A stretch of DNA of 64,000 nt, taken from assembly GCA_003020965.1 (NCBI GenBank), contig PXRL01000020.1, positions 60,013 to 124,012 of the forward strand. The letters are read 5' to 3'. A program made the translations under genes and the position numbers. Shown piece after piece: positions 8,044-20,064 of this stretch; the stretch's first letter is position 1, and each line of letters opens with the position of its first letter. The notes below the pieces were generated by a model. That model was given only the letters and a program-made list of their open reading frames with translations, was not told where the DNA came from and did no database searches. The stretch comes from Halobacteriales archaeon QS_4_69_225 (GTDB taxonomy: Archaea; Halobacteriota; Halobacteria; Halobacteriales; Haloarculaceae).

Positions 8044-9093
8044 TTACTCCGGCCGCGTCCCGCGCAGGCGGCGGAACACGACCGCCGTGCAGACGAAGAC
8101 GACGCCAGCGACGACGGCCCCGACCCCGGCGGCGTCACCCACCGACGGCTCGGTTCCGTCGGAGCCGCCGGGCGGCGTCACCGTCGTCGCTCCGGGGTCC
8201 GTCGCGTCGGTGGTCGTCGCGGTCGCCCCCGAGCCGTCGCCGCCGGCGGGCGCCCCGTCGTCCGTCGGCGTCGACGTCCCACCGCCCGGGGGTTGCGTCG
8301 GCGTCGGCGTCGAAGTACCGTTCGCTGCCCCGTCGTCGGTCGGCGTCCCGACCGGGCCGCCGGGGCCACCGGTGCCGTCGTCGTCGCCCCTCTCGTCGCC
8401 GACGGTGAAGGACTGTCTCGCTCCGAGGCCGATGATCTCGTTCTGACCGCCCTCGAAGGTGTCGGGGCTGAAGACGACCCCGTAGGCGTCGTACGTGCCA
8501 TCCGGGACGTCCGCGGCGTCGACGGTCGCCTCGTAGGTCGACCCGCCCCGCGAGACGGCGTCGAACCGGAAGACCTCGTCGCCGTCGACGAGGACGACCT
8601 CGACCCGCTCGACGGTCCCGCCGCCCGTGGCGGTCAACTCGACGGTTCCGTCGGTCGCGTTCCCGCTGTCGACGCCGTTCGGGAGGTCCAGGGCGACGTC
8701 GTAGCCGACGACGACGACGCCGGTCAGCGCCACCACCTCGCCGTCGTACACCGTCGCGGCGTACGTTCCCGGATCGCAGCATCCGAGGTCGATCGTCGTC
8801 TCCGTGCTCCCGCCCCGCTTTCTGGAGCTACGGACGACGTCGCCGTCGGAGTTGTACAGGTTGACGTCGTACGTCTCGTCGTCCGGTCCCTCGGCGTCGA
8901 TGGTCACCGACGACCCGGGGTCGCGGACGGCGACCTCGCCGACGACGTTGTCGCTGCCGCCGAAGGAGACCGTCCGCTCCGGTACGTCCGTCGTGCTGCC
9001 GTCGACGGAGACGGAGAACTCCGCTTGGGCGGTCACCGCCGCTCCGCCGGCGACCAGCGCGAGGACGACCGCGACCGTGAGAACCTCTTTCAT
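8044..9093 (-). CDS. Secreted, membrane-anchored surface protein with Pro/Thr/Gly stalk
   Basis: 349 residues: a Sec-type signal (MKEVLTVAVVLALVAGGAA, cleavage near TAQA), two beta-rich Ig-like regions (about 25-130 and 130-235), a low-complexity stalk of Gly/Thr/Pro/Asp (about 235-315) and a C-terminal transmembrane helix (about 320-342) followed by RRLRG. NSD/NAT sequons suggest N-glycosylation. The layout is that of an S-layer-anchored haloarchaeal surface protein. No PGF-CTERM motif is seen. It is transcribed away from the beta-helix surface protein at 9278, so the two may share a regulatory region. Confidence 0.72.
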   Translation of the reverse strand: MKEVLTVAVVLALVAGGAAVTAQAEFSVSVDGSTTDVPERTVSFGGSDNVVGEVAVRDPGSSVTIDAEGPDDETYDVNLYNSDGDVVRSSRKRGGSTETTIDLGCCDPGTYAATVYDGEVVALTGVVVVGYDVALDLPNGVDSGNATDGTVELTATGGGTVERVEVVLVDGDEVFRFDAVSRGGSTYEATVDAADVPDGTYDAYGVVFSPDTFEGGQNEIIGLGARQSFTVGDERGDDDGTGGPGGPVGTPTDDGAANGTSTPTPTQPPGGGTSTPTDDGAPAGGDGSGATATTTDATDPGATTVTPPGGSDGTEPSVGDAAGVGAVVAGVVFVCTAVVFRRLRGTRPE

Positions 9094-9240
9094 GTCCGGA
9101 GTGCTTCTGTCCCGACCGGTATAGTTCTAATCGACGGTCGGCGTCGTCGTCCCGGACGTCGGCCGTCGGATCGGTTCCGGAGCGGTCGCGGTGCACATCT
9201 CGTGCCGACCGATCGTCGGACGAGTTTTACGAGCGGCACA

Positions 9241-9251
9241 CAATACTTTTG
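9241..9251 (+). promoter_or_regulatory. TATA-like element upstream of the beta-helix surface protein
   Basis: The AT-rich core caatactttt lies about 28-36 bases before the ATG at 9278 in GC-rich DNA. The spacing is right for a haloarchaeal promoter. Confidence 0.4.
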
Positions 9252-9277
9252 TCGGGCCCGTGAGGATAACGCCGAAC

Positions 9278-11974
<2,697 letters not shown>

Positions 11975-12028
11975 CCGAGCCGGAGGTGGACTTTTGTCGT
12001 CGAAGGGCGATACCGGAGTAACCGCCCG

Positions 12029-12769
12029 ATGGGGAACGTCGATACGGACTACGGTCGCGTCGCCGACGGTCGCGTCGAGTCGGACGCCGTCATCCAGTGT
12101 GATTCGGTGTCGCGGGTCTACGGCCGCTCGAGCGGCTGGCTCGACGACGGCCACGAGGTGGAGGCGCTGTCGGAGGTGTCGCTGTCGGTCGTCCCCGGCG
12201 AGTTCGTCGGGCTGACCGGCGCCAGCGGCAGCGGCAAGACGACGCTGCTGCACCTGCTGGCGGCGCTGGACACGCCGACCGACGGCCACGTCCGGCTGCT
12301 GGGGTCGGCGACCGACGACCTGTCGTCCGGCGAGCGGGCGGCGCTGCGGCTCGACCACGTCGGCATCGTCTTCCAGCGGTTCCACCTGCTGCCGTCGCTG
12401 TCGGCCCGGGCCAACGTGGCGCTGCCGCTGATCGAACTGGGCGTCGGCAAGCGGCGCCGTCGCGAGCGGGCGGAGTCGCTGCTCGAGGAGGTCGGCCTCG
12501 GCGACCGGCTCACCCACCGACCGGGCCAGCTGAGCGGCGGCGAAAAGCAGCGCGTCGCCATCGCGCGGGCGCTGGTCAACGACCCGACGCTGGTCGTCGC
12601 CGACGAGCCGACCGGCGAGCTCGACACCGCCACCGGCGACACCATCCTGGAGCTGCTGGGCGCCGTCGCCGACGACCGGTCGGTCGTGGTCGCGAGCCAC
12701 GACCCCCGGGTCGTCGAGGCCGCCGGCCGACGGCTCGTCCTCCGCGACGGGGAGGTCACCGATGGCTGA
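12029..12769 (+). CDS. ABC transporter ATP-binding protein, LolD/MacB type
   Basis: 246 residues with all nucleotide-binding motifs: Walker [10 protein letters not shown] (about 69), Q-loop [13 protein letters not shown], signature [15 protein letters not shown], Walker [12 protein letters not shown], and the H-loop SHDPR. The EPTGELD form marks the group that powers FtsX-type permeases in mechanotransmission, lipoprotein release or macrolide export rather than substrate channels. The N-terminus has an extra 25 or so residues. It overlaps the next permease by 8 bp, so the genes are translationally coupled. Confidence 0.92.
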   Translation: MGNVDTDYGRVADGRVESDAVIQCDSVSRVYGRSSGWLDDGHEVEALSEVSLSVVPGEFVGLTGASGSGKTTLLHLLAALDTPTDGHVRLLGSATDDLSSGERAALRLDHVGIVFQRFHLLPSLSARANVALPLIELGVGKRRRRERAESLLEEVGLGDRLTHRPGQLSGGEKQRVAIARALVNDPTLVVADEPTGELDTATGDTILELLGAVADDRSVVVASHDPRVVEAAGRRLVLRDGEVTDG

Positions 12770-13997
12770 CGGCTCGCGGCTCGCCCGCTGGCGGGGGCTC
12801 GTCGGCGTGGCCGTGGTCCGGCTGTGGGGGCGGCTGACCGCCGGCCGCCGGCGCCGGACGTGGCTCTGCGTCGTCGGCATCGCCGTCCCCGTCGCGCTGC
12901 TGTTGGTGGTGACGAGCGTGAGCATCGGGCTGGCGACGGGCCCTACCACGAGCGCCGACGACGTCGATTACTGGGTGACGCCGGAATCGAACGCCTCCAG
13001 CGCCGTCACCGACGTCGGGACCACCCGGTTCGCGGGGACCCACGCGACGGCCGCCCGGCTGTCGGCCCGCGACGACGTCGCCTTCGCCTCACCGATGCTG
13101 ACGGAGCTACTGGCGGTCGAGGGCCCCGACGGCGGCACCGAGTACCTGCTGGCGGTCGGCGTCGTCCCGGAGCAAGGTTACGGCTCGGTGACGCCGGTGT
13201 CGTCGGTCCAACTGTCGCCCGACGACCCCTACTACGCCGGCGGGAGCTACGACGGCCGATGGACGGGGTCGATGGTGCTGTCGGAGGCGGCCGCCGAGAC
13301 GCTCGACGCCGGAACGGGCGCGACCGTCGCGCCGCGGCGGTCGGCGTCGAACCGGACGTTCACCGTGGTCGGCGTCTCGCCGCCGAAACGGGCCGGCGTC
13401 AGCCAGTTTCCCGTGGCGGTCGTCCGGCTGAGCGAGCTCCAGGCGGTCGTCGGCGCCGACGAGCGGGACGCCGCCGACCGGCTGCTGGTGGCCGCGCCGT
13501 CGGCGACCGCCGAGACCGAGGCGGCGCTGGCGGCGACGTACCCGAACGCGGCGGTTCGGAGCCGCGGCGAGCTGCTGGTCGAGCGAGCCGTCGACGAGCA
13601 GCTGCCGCTGGCGATGGCGGCGTCGGCGCTGATCCTCTCGCTGACCACCGGGACGCTCTTGATCGGGACGACCTTCGGCTTCGAGGTCGCCGCCAGCAGC
13701 CGCCGGCGGGCCATCCTCGCGGCCGTCGGCGTCTCCGGCCGGAGTCGGGCGGCGCTGATCGGCCTCGAGACGCTGCTGTTGGCGCTTCTCGGCGGCTACC
13801 TGGCGCTGGTCGTCTGGGCCGGGGGGTCCTTTGCCGCCAACGCGGTCGCACGGTGGCGCTTCGACACGCAGGTGGCGGTCTTCGAGCCGTGGCTGCTGCC
13901 GGCCGGAGTGGCCGTCGCGGTGCTCATCGGCCTGCTGTCGGTGCCGTATCTGCTGTTCGTCGGCCGCCGGTCGACCGAGGAGGCCGACCTGGGATGA
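12762..13997 (+). CDS. FtsX/MacB-type ABC transporter permease
   Basis: 411 residues. Topology is the FtsX pattern: one helix near residues 28-52, a large external domain of about 230 residues (MacB periplasmic-core-like, with [11 protein letters not shown] near its end), then three helices near 285-310, 330-360 and 372-400. It is the membrane partner of the ATPase just upstream and overlaps the next permease gene by 4 bp (ATGA). In this family ATP hydrolysis moves the external domain rather than opening a pore. The substrate is unknown. Confidence 0.88.
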   Translation: MADGSRLARWRGLVGVAVVRLWGRLTAGRRRRTWLCVVGIAVPVALLLVVTSVSIGLATGPTTSADDVDYWVTPESNASSAVTDVGTTRFAGTHATAARLSARDDVAFASPMLTELLAVEGPDGGTEYLLAVGVVPEQGYGSVTPVSSVQLSPDDPYYAGGSYDGRWTGSMVLSEAAAETLDAGTGATVAPRRSASNRTFTVVGVSPPKRAGVSQFPVAVVRLSELQAVVGADERDAADRLLVAAPSATAETEAALAATYPNAAVRSRGELLVERAVDEQLPLAMAASALILSLTTGTLLIGTTFGFEVAASSRRRAILAAVGVSGRSRAALIGLETLLLALLGGYLALVVWAGGSFAANAVARWRFDTQVAVFEPWLLPAGVAVAVLIGLLSVPYLLFVGRRSTEEADLG

Positions 13998-15220
13998 TCG
14001 GCTCGCGGCTCCGGGCGGCCGTCGGCGTCGCCCTCGCCCAGCTGCGACACTACCGGGTCCGGGGGACGCTGGCCGTCGTCGGCGTCGCGCTGGCGGTCGT
14101 GACGGTGGTCATCCTGACGGGCGTCGGCGTGAGCGCCCTGACCGTCGGCGACGCCGGCGTCGACCGCATCGGCGCCGACCTGTGGGTGACGGCCGGGCCG
14201 TCGAGCTTCGCGCCCGGCGCCGTCGGCAGCGTCGAGAACCAGCTGTTCGACGCCCACGCGGTGTCCCGGGACGTCGAGCGCCGCGAGGACGTCCGCGGGG
14301 CGCGGGCGGTGCTGTTCCAGACCGTCTACGCCGGCGCCGACCGCGGCGACTACCGGACGATCGTCGGCGTCGGCACGACCGGCGACGGCGAGCGGTTCGA
14401 CGCCGTCGAGGGCCGCAGCTTCGCCGAGGGCGACGTCCACTACGCCGACGGGGGCTACGACGGCCCGACGACCGGCGAGGCCCTCGTCGACGAGCGCGCC
14501 GCCGACCGGCTCGGCGTCGAGGTCGGCGACACGATCCACGTCGGCGGGACGCTCGTGGCCGCCGACGAGAACAGCTTCACCGTCGTCGGGATCAGCAACG
14601 ACGTCTCGCGGTTCATCGGCGCGCCGACGGTCGTGCTCCACCTCTCGGAGCTACAGGAGGTGTCGGGGTCGACGGGCGTCGACCCGGCGTCGACGGTGCT
14701 CGTCCGAACCGAAAAGGGAGCCGACACCCGGCGGGTCCAGCGCGAGCTATCGGCGACGTACCCGGAGCTGACCGTCCGGACCCGCTCCGAGCAGTTCGGG
14801 TCCGTCCTCCGGCGGCAGTCGGCCGTCATCGCCAGCGCGCTGACGCTTGCGGTGCTGGCGGTCGGCAGCGGCGTCGCGCTCGTGACGAACGTCCTCGGAC
14901 TGTTGGTCTACCACCAGCGGCGCCAGTTAGCGGCGCTGCGGGCCGGCGGCGTCTCCGTCCGGACGCTGCTCGTCGTCACGCTCTCCGAGGGGGTCGTCGT
15001 CGGGACGGTCGGCGCCGCCGTCGGCGTCCTGGTCGCGGTCCCGGGCATCCGGGCGATCAACCTCGCGGTCGGCGCGCTGGGCTTTCCGAACGTCGTCGAC
15101 GCGCCGCGGTGGGTGTTCGCCCTCGGCGGGGCCGTCGGGCTGGTCGTCGGCGTCGTCGGCGCGGTCGTCGCCGGCTGGCGGACGACCCGCGTCTCGCCGG
15201 TCGAACACCTGCCGCGATGA
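13994..15220 (+). CDS. FtsX/MacB-type ABC transporter permease, second subunit
   Basis: 408 residues, starting with the ATG at 13994 inside the stop of the previous gene. First helix about residues 25-48 (GTLAVVGVALAVVTVVIL), external domain about 50-270 (GISNDVSRFIGAPTV near its end), then helices near 278-300, 318-345 and 372-395 ending in TTRVSPVEHLPR, the usual end of FtsX permeases. With the preceding permease it could form a heterodimer like LolC/LolE. A 118-bp MITE follows directly and separates it from the large permease. Confidence 0.88.
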   Translation: MIGSRLRAAVGVALAQLRHYRVRGTLAVVGVALAVVTVVILTGVGVSALTVGDAGVDRIGADLWVTAGPSSFAPGAVGSVENQLFDAHAVSRDVERREDVRGARAVLFQTVYAGADRGDYRTIVGVGTTGDGERFDAVEGRSFAEGDVHYADGGYDGPTTGEALVDERAADRLGVEVGDTIHVGGTLVAADENSFTVVGISNDVSRFIGAPTVVLHLSELQEVSGSTGVDPASTVLVRTEKGADTRRVQRELSATYPELTVRTRSEQFGSVLRRQSAVIASALTLAVLAVGSGVALVTNVLGLLVYHQRRQLAALRAGGVSVRTLLVVTLSEGVVVGTVGAAVGVLVAVPGIRAINLAVGALGFPNVVDAPRWVFALGGAVGLVVGVVGAVVAGWRTTRVSPVEHLPR

Positions 15221-15228
15221 CCCGCCGT

Positions 15229-15346
15229 GGTAGTGTTCAGATAATGATTCCGGGGTCGAGAGCGCCTCGCCCTTTCAGTCCGCCAGGATTCGGCTTTGTA
15301 GCCGGCAAAAACGGACTGGCTCGCCGGTGCCTATCTGAACACCGCC
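15229..15346. mobile_element. 118-bp MITE-like element with GTGTTCAGATA inverted ends
   Basis: The left end GGTAGTGTTCAGATA (15229-15243) and the reverse complement of the right end (15332-15346) match at 13 of 15 bases, including a perfect 11-base core. The flanks are CCCGCCGT (15221-15228) and CCCGCCGC (15347-15354), an imperfect 8-bp target duplication. There is no coding capacity. It sits inside the ABC gene run between two permease genes. The ends resemble those of the larger elements at 30118 and 48439. Confidence 0.7.
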
Positions 15347-15386
15347 CCCGCCGCTCCCGAAGGGACTTTGTCCCTGCTCGTCCCGT

Positions 15387-18374
15387 GTGAAGACGTCCGA
15401 TGTGCGGCCGATTCGCGGTCGGGGAGGGTCGCCGGTGAGCTACCGGCGGGCGCTGGTGCTCCGCTGGCGGCGCAACGACCGCCTCGCCGTCGCCGTCCTG
15501 GCGGTGACGGTCGCCTTCCTCGTCGGGACGGTGCTGTTCGTCTTCGCCGCCGGAAGCCAGACGGCCGCGCTGGCGGCGAACCTGGAGTCGCCGGGCGCCG
15601 CCACCCACCACGCGACGCCGGCCGACGCGCGGGCGGCCGCTCAGCCCGACGACGTGGTCGTCCCCCTGGCGACGGTGACGGGGCCGGACGGCGAATCGAC
15701 GGTCGCCGGGGTCCCGAACGGCACCGACCGCGCGTTCGGCGACCGGCGGCTCCGGGCCGGCACGACGCGCGGGACGCTCGCGGCGCCGGCGACACACGAC
15801 CTGCGCGGGGAGACGACGGTGACCGTCTCCGTGACGCCCCGCGAGCGGTCGGTGCTGCCGCCGTCGTGGTACGTCGTCCGGCCGGCGACCGTCGAGCGGC
15901 TCGGGCCGACCGGCGCGCTGGTGATCGAGGGCGGGTCGAGCGCGGACGAAGCGGACGAAGCGGACGCCGGCGCGGACGGAGCGGACGGGACGGACACCGA
16001 CACCCGGGGCGAGACGCCGCTGCGCGGCGTTCTCGGCTTCTTTCTCGCCGGCACCGACCAGCTGCTGACGGTCGTCGGCGTCGTCGCCGTCGGCGGCGGG
16101 CTCCTCGTCGGCGTCACCGCCTACGGCGCGACCCGAACGACGGTCGCCGACCGCCGGGAGACTATCCGGGTCGTCCGGGCGACCGGCGCGCCGCCGGGGA
16201 CGGTGCTGCGGCTGTTCGGCCTCCGGGCGGCCCTGCTCGGCGGCGTCGGCGTCGCCCTCGGCTACGCCGTCGGCGTCATCGCGGCCAACGCCGCCGTCAA
16301 CGTCGCCGTCGCCGCCGGGCTATCGACGTCGCTGTCGGTGGCGGTCACGGCCGAGGTCGCCGCCGTCCTGGCCGGGCTGGCGGCGACGTTCACCGCGGTG
16401 GCCACCGTCGGCGGCCTGCTGGCGGCGCGACGCGCGGCGACGGCGCCGCCGGCCGGCGTGGGCCGGCCGTCGAGCGCCGACGGCTTCCCGTCGCTACGGG
16501 TGCTCGACCGCCGGGCGCTCGTGCCAACGGCCGCCACCCTGACCGCGTTCCTCCTGGTGTCGTCGGTGTTCGTCGCCGGCGCGGCCGTCGTGGCGCCGAT
16601 CGCGACGACCGACGGCGCGACGGTCTCGGAGCCGGGCGCCGCCCACCCCGTCGCGAGCCAGGTTCCGGCCGCCTACGCCGACGGCCTCCGAGCGCGGGGG
16701 ATCGACGCCAGCGGCGAGATACTGCTGTTCGGGGTGCGGAACGGCGAGCCGGTGCCGATGCGGGGGGTCGACTTCGACGCGTTCGCGGCGCTGTCCGGCG
16801 CGCGGGTCGTCGAGGGCCGGCCGCCGCGGGCGCCCGACGAGGCCGTCGTCGGGTCGAGGCTGGCCGGCGACGTCGCGGTCGGGGAGACGGTGACGGTCGG
16901 CGGCAGCACCCGGTCGGCGGTCACCCGGGTCCGGGTCGTCGGCCGCTACGAGGCTGGCGGCGCCGGCGGCGCGGCGCTGCTCGTCTCCCACCGCACCGCC
17001 CGCCACCTCTCGACGGTCGGCCCCGGCGAGGTGAACGTCGTCCGCGCCGAGCGGCTGCCGGCGCCGAGCGACGACGGCCTCGTCGTGACCGACGTCGCCC
17101 CCGTCTCGTCGCCGCCGGTCGCCGGCGAGCCGCCCACCGTCGCGGTGTCGCTGTCCAACGCCGACCCGACGCCGACCGACGGCACCGTGACGGTCCGGCT
17201 CGGCGACCAGCGCCGGGAGCTGTCCGCCGCCCTCGAGGCCGGCGGGACGACCCGCCGGACCGTCGCGTTCGATTCCGTCGGGCCGGGAACCTACGACCTC
17301 GTCGCCGGCGACCGGCGGTCGACGGTGCGGGTCGTCCGCCCCGACCGACTTTCCGTCCGCGGCGCCCCGGCGACGGCGCCGCCGGGCTCCGCGCCGCTGG
17401 TCGCGGTCGTCGACGCGACGGGCGCGCCGGCCGCCGACGTCCCCGTGCGGGTCGGCGACGCCGAGCGCCGGACGGCCGCCGACGGGACCGTCCGACTGCC
17501 GCTGAACGGGACCGGCACCCGCGAGATCGTCGCCGGCACCGGCGAGACGGCCGGCAGCGCGACCGTCCGGGTCCGGGAGGGCGCTCCGAGACGGCTCGTC
17601 GGCGACCTCGATGTCGCGCCGGAGCGGCCCGACGTCCTGGTCCGGCCGACGGCGACGCTGACCGTGCGGAACCCCTGGCGCGACCCGGTCGCGGCCGCGG
17701 CCACCATTCGCGGACCGGCGGGCGAGACGAGCCGACGGGTCGAGGTTCCGGCGGGCGGACGCCGGACGGTCGCGCGCGAACTCGAACGGCGGCCGCCGGG
17801 GACGTACGACGTCGGCGCGGCGCTCGACGGCCGGGCGGTCGCCGACCGGACCTACCGGGTCCGCGGCGACGAGCGGGTTCCGGCGGCGGCCGCGGCCGCC
17901 GGCCGGCGCGGGTCGTCGCCGCTCGGCGAGGCCGTCGCGGTGGCCTTCGGCGACCTCCGGGTCGTCGGCGCCGCCCTCGTCGGGCTGGCGGCGCTGATGA
18001 CCGTCGGCGCGACGACGGCGACGTTCGCGGCGACGGTCCGCGCGCGGCGGCGGGAACTCGGCGTCCACCGCGCCACCGGGGCGCCGCCGCGCCGGATCCT
18101 CCGGCTCGTGGTCGGCGACGCCCTCCGGATCGGCGTCGTGGCCGTGGCGCTGGCGGCCGTCCTCGCAGCCGCCGCGCTGGTCGGGCTCGACCGCGCCGGC
18201 CTGCTCGCGGCCTTCGGCGTCCGGCTGCTGCCCGCGCTCGACCCCCTCGGCGCCGCGGCGGTCGGCCTCGCAGCACTAGTCGTCGTCGCCGTCGGCGCCG
18301 GGCTGGCGACGGTCGCGGTCGTCCGCGTGCCGCCGGCCGCTCTTCTGGACCGACGGGGGTCGCCCGATGAGTGA
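15387..18374 (+). CDS. Large FtsX-domain ABC permease with extracellular Ig-like modules
   Basis: 995 residues; GTG at 15387 chosen, with a second GTG at 15435 (VSYRRALVLRWRR) equally possible. Membrane plan: a helix near 30-55, an external part, four FtsX helices from about 230 to 350, a further helix near 390-415, a second external region of about 450 residues, then three FtsX helices near 860-985. The second external region contains a MacB-like core (about 430-560) and three successive Ig/CARDB-like units (about 565-640, 645-720, 725-805). This is a duplicated FtsX permease in one chain. Its stop overlaps the next gene by 8 bp; the second ATPase at 20061 is the likely motor. Confidence 0.82.
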   Translation: MKTSDVRPIRGRGGSPVSYRRALVLRWRRNDRLAVAVLAVTVAFLVGTVLFVFAAGSQTAALAANLESPGAATHHATPADARAAAQPDDVVVPLATVTGPDGESTVAGVPNGTDRAFGDRRLRAGTTRGTLAAPATHDLRGETTVTVSVTPRERSVLPPSWYVVRPATVERLGPTGALVIEGGSSADEADEADAGADGADGTDTDTRGETPLRGVLGFFLAGTDQLLTVVGVVAVGGGLLVGVTAYGATRTTVADRRETIRVVRATGAPPGTVLRLFGLRAALLGGVGVALGYAVGVIAANAAVNVAVAAGLSTSLSVAVTAEVAAVLAGLAATFTAVATVGGLLAARRAATAPPAGVGRPSSADGFPSLRVLDRRALVPTAATLTAFLLVSSVFVAGAAVVAPIATTDGATVSEPGAAHPVASQVPAAYADGLRARGIDASGEILLFGVRNGEPVPMRGVDFDAFAALSGARVVEGRPPRAPDEAVVGSRLAGDVAVGETVTVGGSTRSAVTRVRVVGRYEAGGAGGAALLVSHRTARHLSTVGPGEVNVVRAERLPAPSDDGLVVTDVAPVSSPPVAGEPPTVAVSLSNADPTPTDGTVTVRLGDQRRELSAALEAGGTTRRTVAFDSVGPGTYDLVAGDRRSTVRVVRPDRLSVRGAPATAPPGSAPLVAVVDATGAPAADVPVRVGDAERRTAADGTVRLPLNGTGTREIVAGTGETAGSATVRVREGAPRRLVGDLDVAPERPDVLVRPTATLTVRNPWRDPVAAAATIRGPAGETSRRVEVPAGGRRTVARELERRPPGTYDVGAALDGRAVADRTYRVRGDERVPAAAAAAGRRGSSPLGEAVAVAFGDLRVVGAALVGLAALMTVGATTATFAATVRARRRELGVHRATGAPPRRILRLVVGDALRIGVVAVALAAVLAAAALVGLDRAGLLAAFGVRLLPALDPLGAAAVGLAALVVVAVGAGLATVAVVRVPPAALLDRRGSPDE

Positions 18375-20064
18375 CCGCCGGTCGTACCTGCTCGTCGGGG
18401 CGGCGGTTCTGGCGGTCGCGGCCGCCGCGCGGACGATCCCGCTGTACTGGAGCCCGCTGCCGCACGTGCTGGACGGCTTCGCCCACGCCGGTGCCGCCCG
18501 CGAGACGCTCGCGGCCGGCCGCCTGCCGCTCGGGCCGGACCTGCGGGCGGATCTGCTCGTCGTCACCGTCCTGACGGCGACCGCGTCGCTCGTCGTCGGC
18601 GAGGCGCCGCTGTACGCCATCCAGCCGGCGCTGTCGCTGGCCGGGGCGGCGGTGCCGCTGGTCGGCGTCGCCTTCACCCGCCGGCTCGGGGCCGACCTCG
18701 GGTGGCCGGCCCACAGGGTCCGGGCGGCGGCGCTCGCCTGCGGGCTCCTGCTCGCGGTCCAGGGGCTCTTCCTCCGGCACACGTCCATCCCCGACCCGGA
18801 GTCGCTCGGCCAGCTGTTCGCCTTTCTCGCGGTGCTGTCGTTGCACCGTCTGCTGGCCGGCGGGTCCCGCCGGTGGGCGATTCCGCTGGCGACACTTTTG
18901 GGGCTGTTCCCGGTACTGCACACGTTCAGCGCGCTCAACGCGGCGCTGGGTCTGACGGCGCTGGTCGGCGCGGAGCTGGCCCGCCGGCCGACCCGGCGGA
19001 CGGCGGTCGTCGGCGGCGGCGTCGCGGCGGCCTTCTGGGCGCTGGTCGCCGGCTACTACGGCGTCGTCGGGCGGCTGGGCGTGCTGAGCGTCGCCTACAC
19101 CGGCCGCGTGCGGAGCCATCCCGGGCTGTTCCTCGCGTGGGTGGTCGTCCTCGTCGTCGGGGTCGGCTGGTACCAGCTCGTCGCCACGCGGACCCGGCGG
19201 GCGGTTCTCGCCGGGCCGTTCGCCCTGCTGTTCGCCCTCGTCGGCGTCAACGCCGTCCGACCGGTGTTCCCCGGCACGATCCCGTCGCCGCCGGCGGTGG
19301 TGGCGCTGGTGGCGCTGCTGGCCGTCCCGGCGGCGTTCGCCGGCCACGGGCTGTTCGCGCTGGACCGACGCCGCGAGACGGCGTCGGTCGTGACCGCCAC
19401 GCTGGCGGCGCCGCTGGCGCTCGTTCTCTTCGCGCTGACGGCCGACCTGACCCCGGCGTTCTTCGCGACCGCCATCCGCGGGCAGGCGTTTCTGCACGTC
19501 CCCGTCTTCGTGCTGGTCGGGCTGTCGGCCGCCGCCGTCGCCGGACGGACGGAGGGTCTCGCCCGGCGCCGCGGCGTCCGGGCGGCCCTGCTGGCGGCGC
19601 TGGCCGTCGCCACGCTGGCGACGGCGCCGCTGGCGTTCGTCGCCCTCGACACCCTCGAGTACCCGTCCACGACGCCCGAATCCGAGTTCGCCGCCGTCGG
19701 ACACGCCTCGACGCACACTACCGGCGGGTGGACGACCGACCACGGGCCGGCCCGCGTCGGCCGGACGACCTTCGGCGCCGACGTCGGGGTGGGACCGACC
19801 CGGACCTGGCTCCGGGGCGGCCCGCCGCCGGCGTGTCCGATGCTGTCGTTCGCCGGCTGGACGACCGACGGGGCGACCTTCTGGCCCGCCGCGCCGGCGA
19901 CGACCGACCGGAGGCGGTACCGGGCGACGCTGGCCGGCCGGAACGTCGTCTACGCCGTCGACGGCAAGACGGCGACGCTGTCGCTGCCGCGCGACGGCGG
20001 GGAGTGTGGCGGCACCGACGCACCGACAGCCTTAGGCGCCCGCCCGTCCGGAATCCGGCGATGA
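18367..20064 (+). CDS. Polytopic membrane protein, glycosyltransferase (GT-C)-like, function unknown
   Basis: 565 residues with about eleven hydrophobic segments over residues 5-430, then a soluble C-terminal part of about 130 residues rich in Gly, Thr and Asp. The first loop (HVLDGFAHAGAARETLAAGRLP) resembles the first external loop of GT-C enzymes such as dolichyl-phosphate-sugar transferases, which normally have an acidic pair there; only one Asp is seen. I do not recognise a precise family. It overlaps the large permease (8 bp) and the following ATPase (4 bp), so it is almost surely part of that transport system. Confidence 0.7.
   Translation: MSDRRSYLLVGAAVLAVAAAARTIPLYWSPLPHVLDGFAHAGAARETLAAGRLPLGPDLRADLLVVTVLTATASLVVGEAPLYAIQPALSLAGAAVPLVGVAFTRRLGADLGWPAHRVRAAALACGLLLAVQGLFLRHTSIPDPESLGQLFAFLAVLSLHRLLAGGSRRWAIPLATLLGLFPVLHTFSALNAALGLTALVGAELARRPTRRTAVVGGGVAAAFWALVAGYYGVVGRLGVLSVAYTGRVRSHPGLFLAWVVVLVVGVGWYQLVATRTRRAVLAGPFALLFALVGVNAVRPVFPGTIPSPPAVVALVALLAVPAAFAGHGLFALDRRRETASVVTATLAAPLALVLFALTADLTPAFFATAIRGQAFLHVPVFVLVGLSAAAVAGRTEGLARRRGVRAALLAALAVATLATAPLAFVALDTLEYPSTTPESEFAAVGHASTHTTGGWTTDHGPARVGRTTFGADVGVGPTRTWLRGGPPPACPMLSFAGWTTDGATFWPAAPATTDRRRYRATLAGRNVVYAVDGKTATLSLPRDGGECGGTDAPTALGARPSGIRR

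Noticed and set aside
16921..19743. 940-codon minus-strand frame opposite the large permease
   Set aside because: Arg/Gly/Pro-rich shadow; the plus-strand frame has clear membrane helices and FtsX features.
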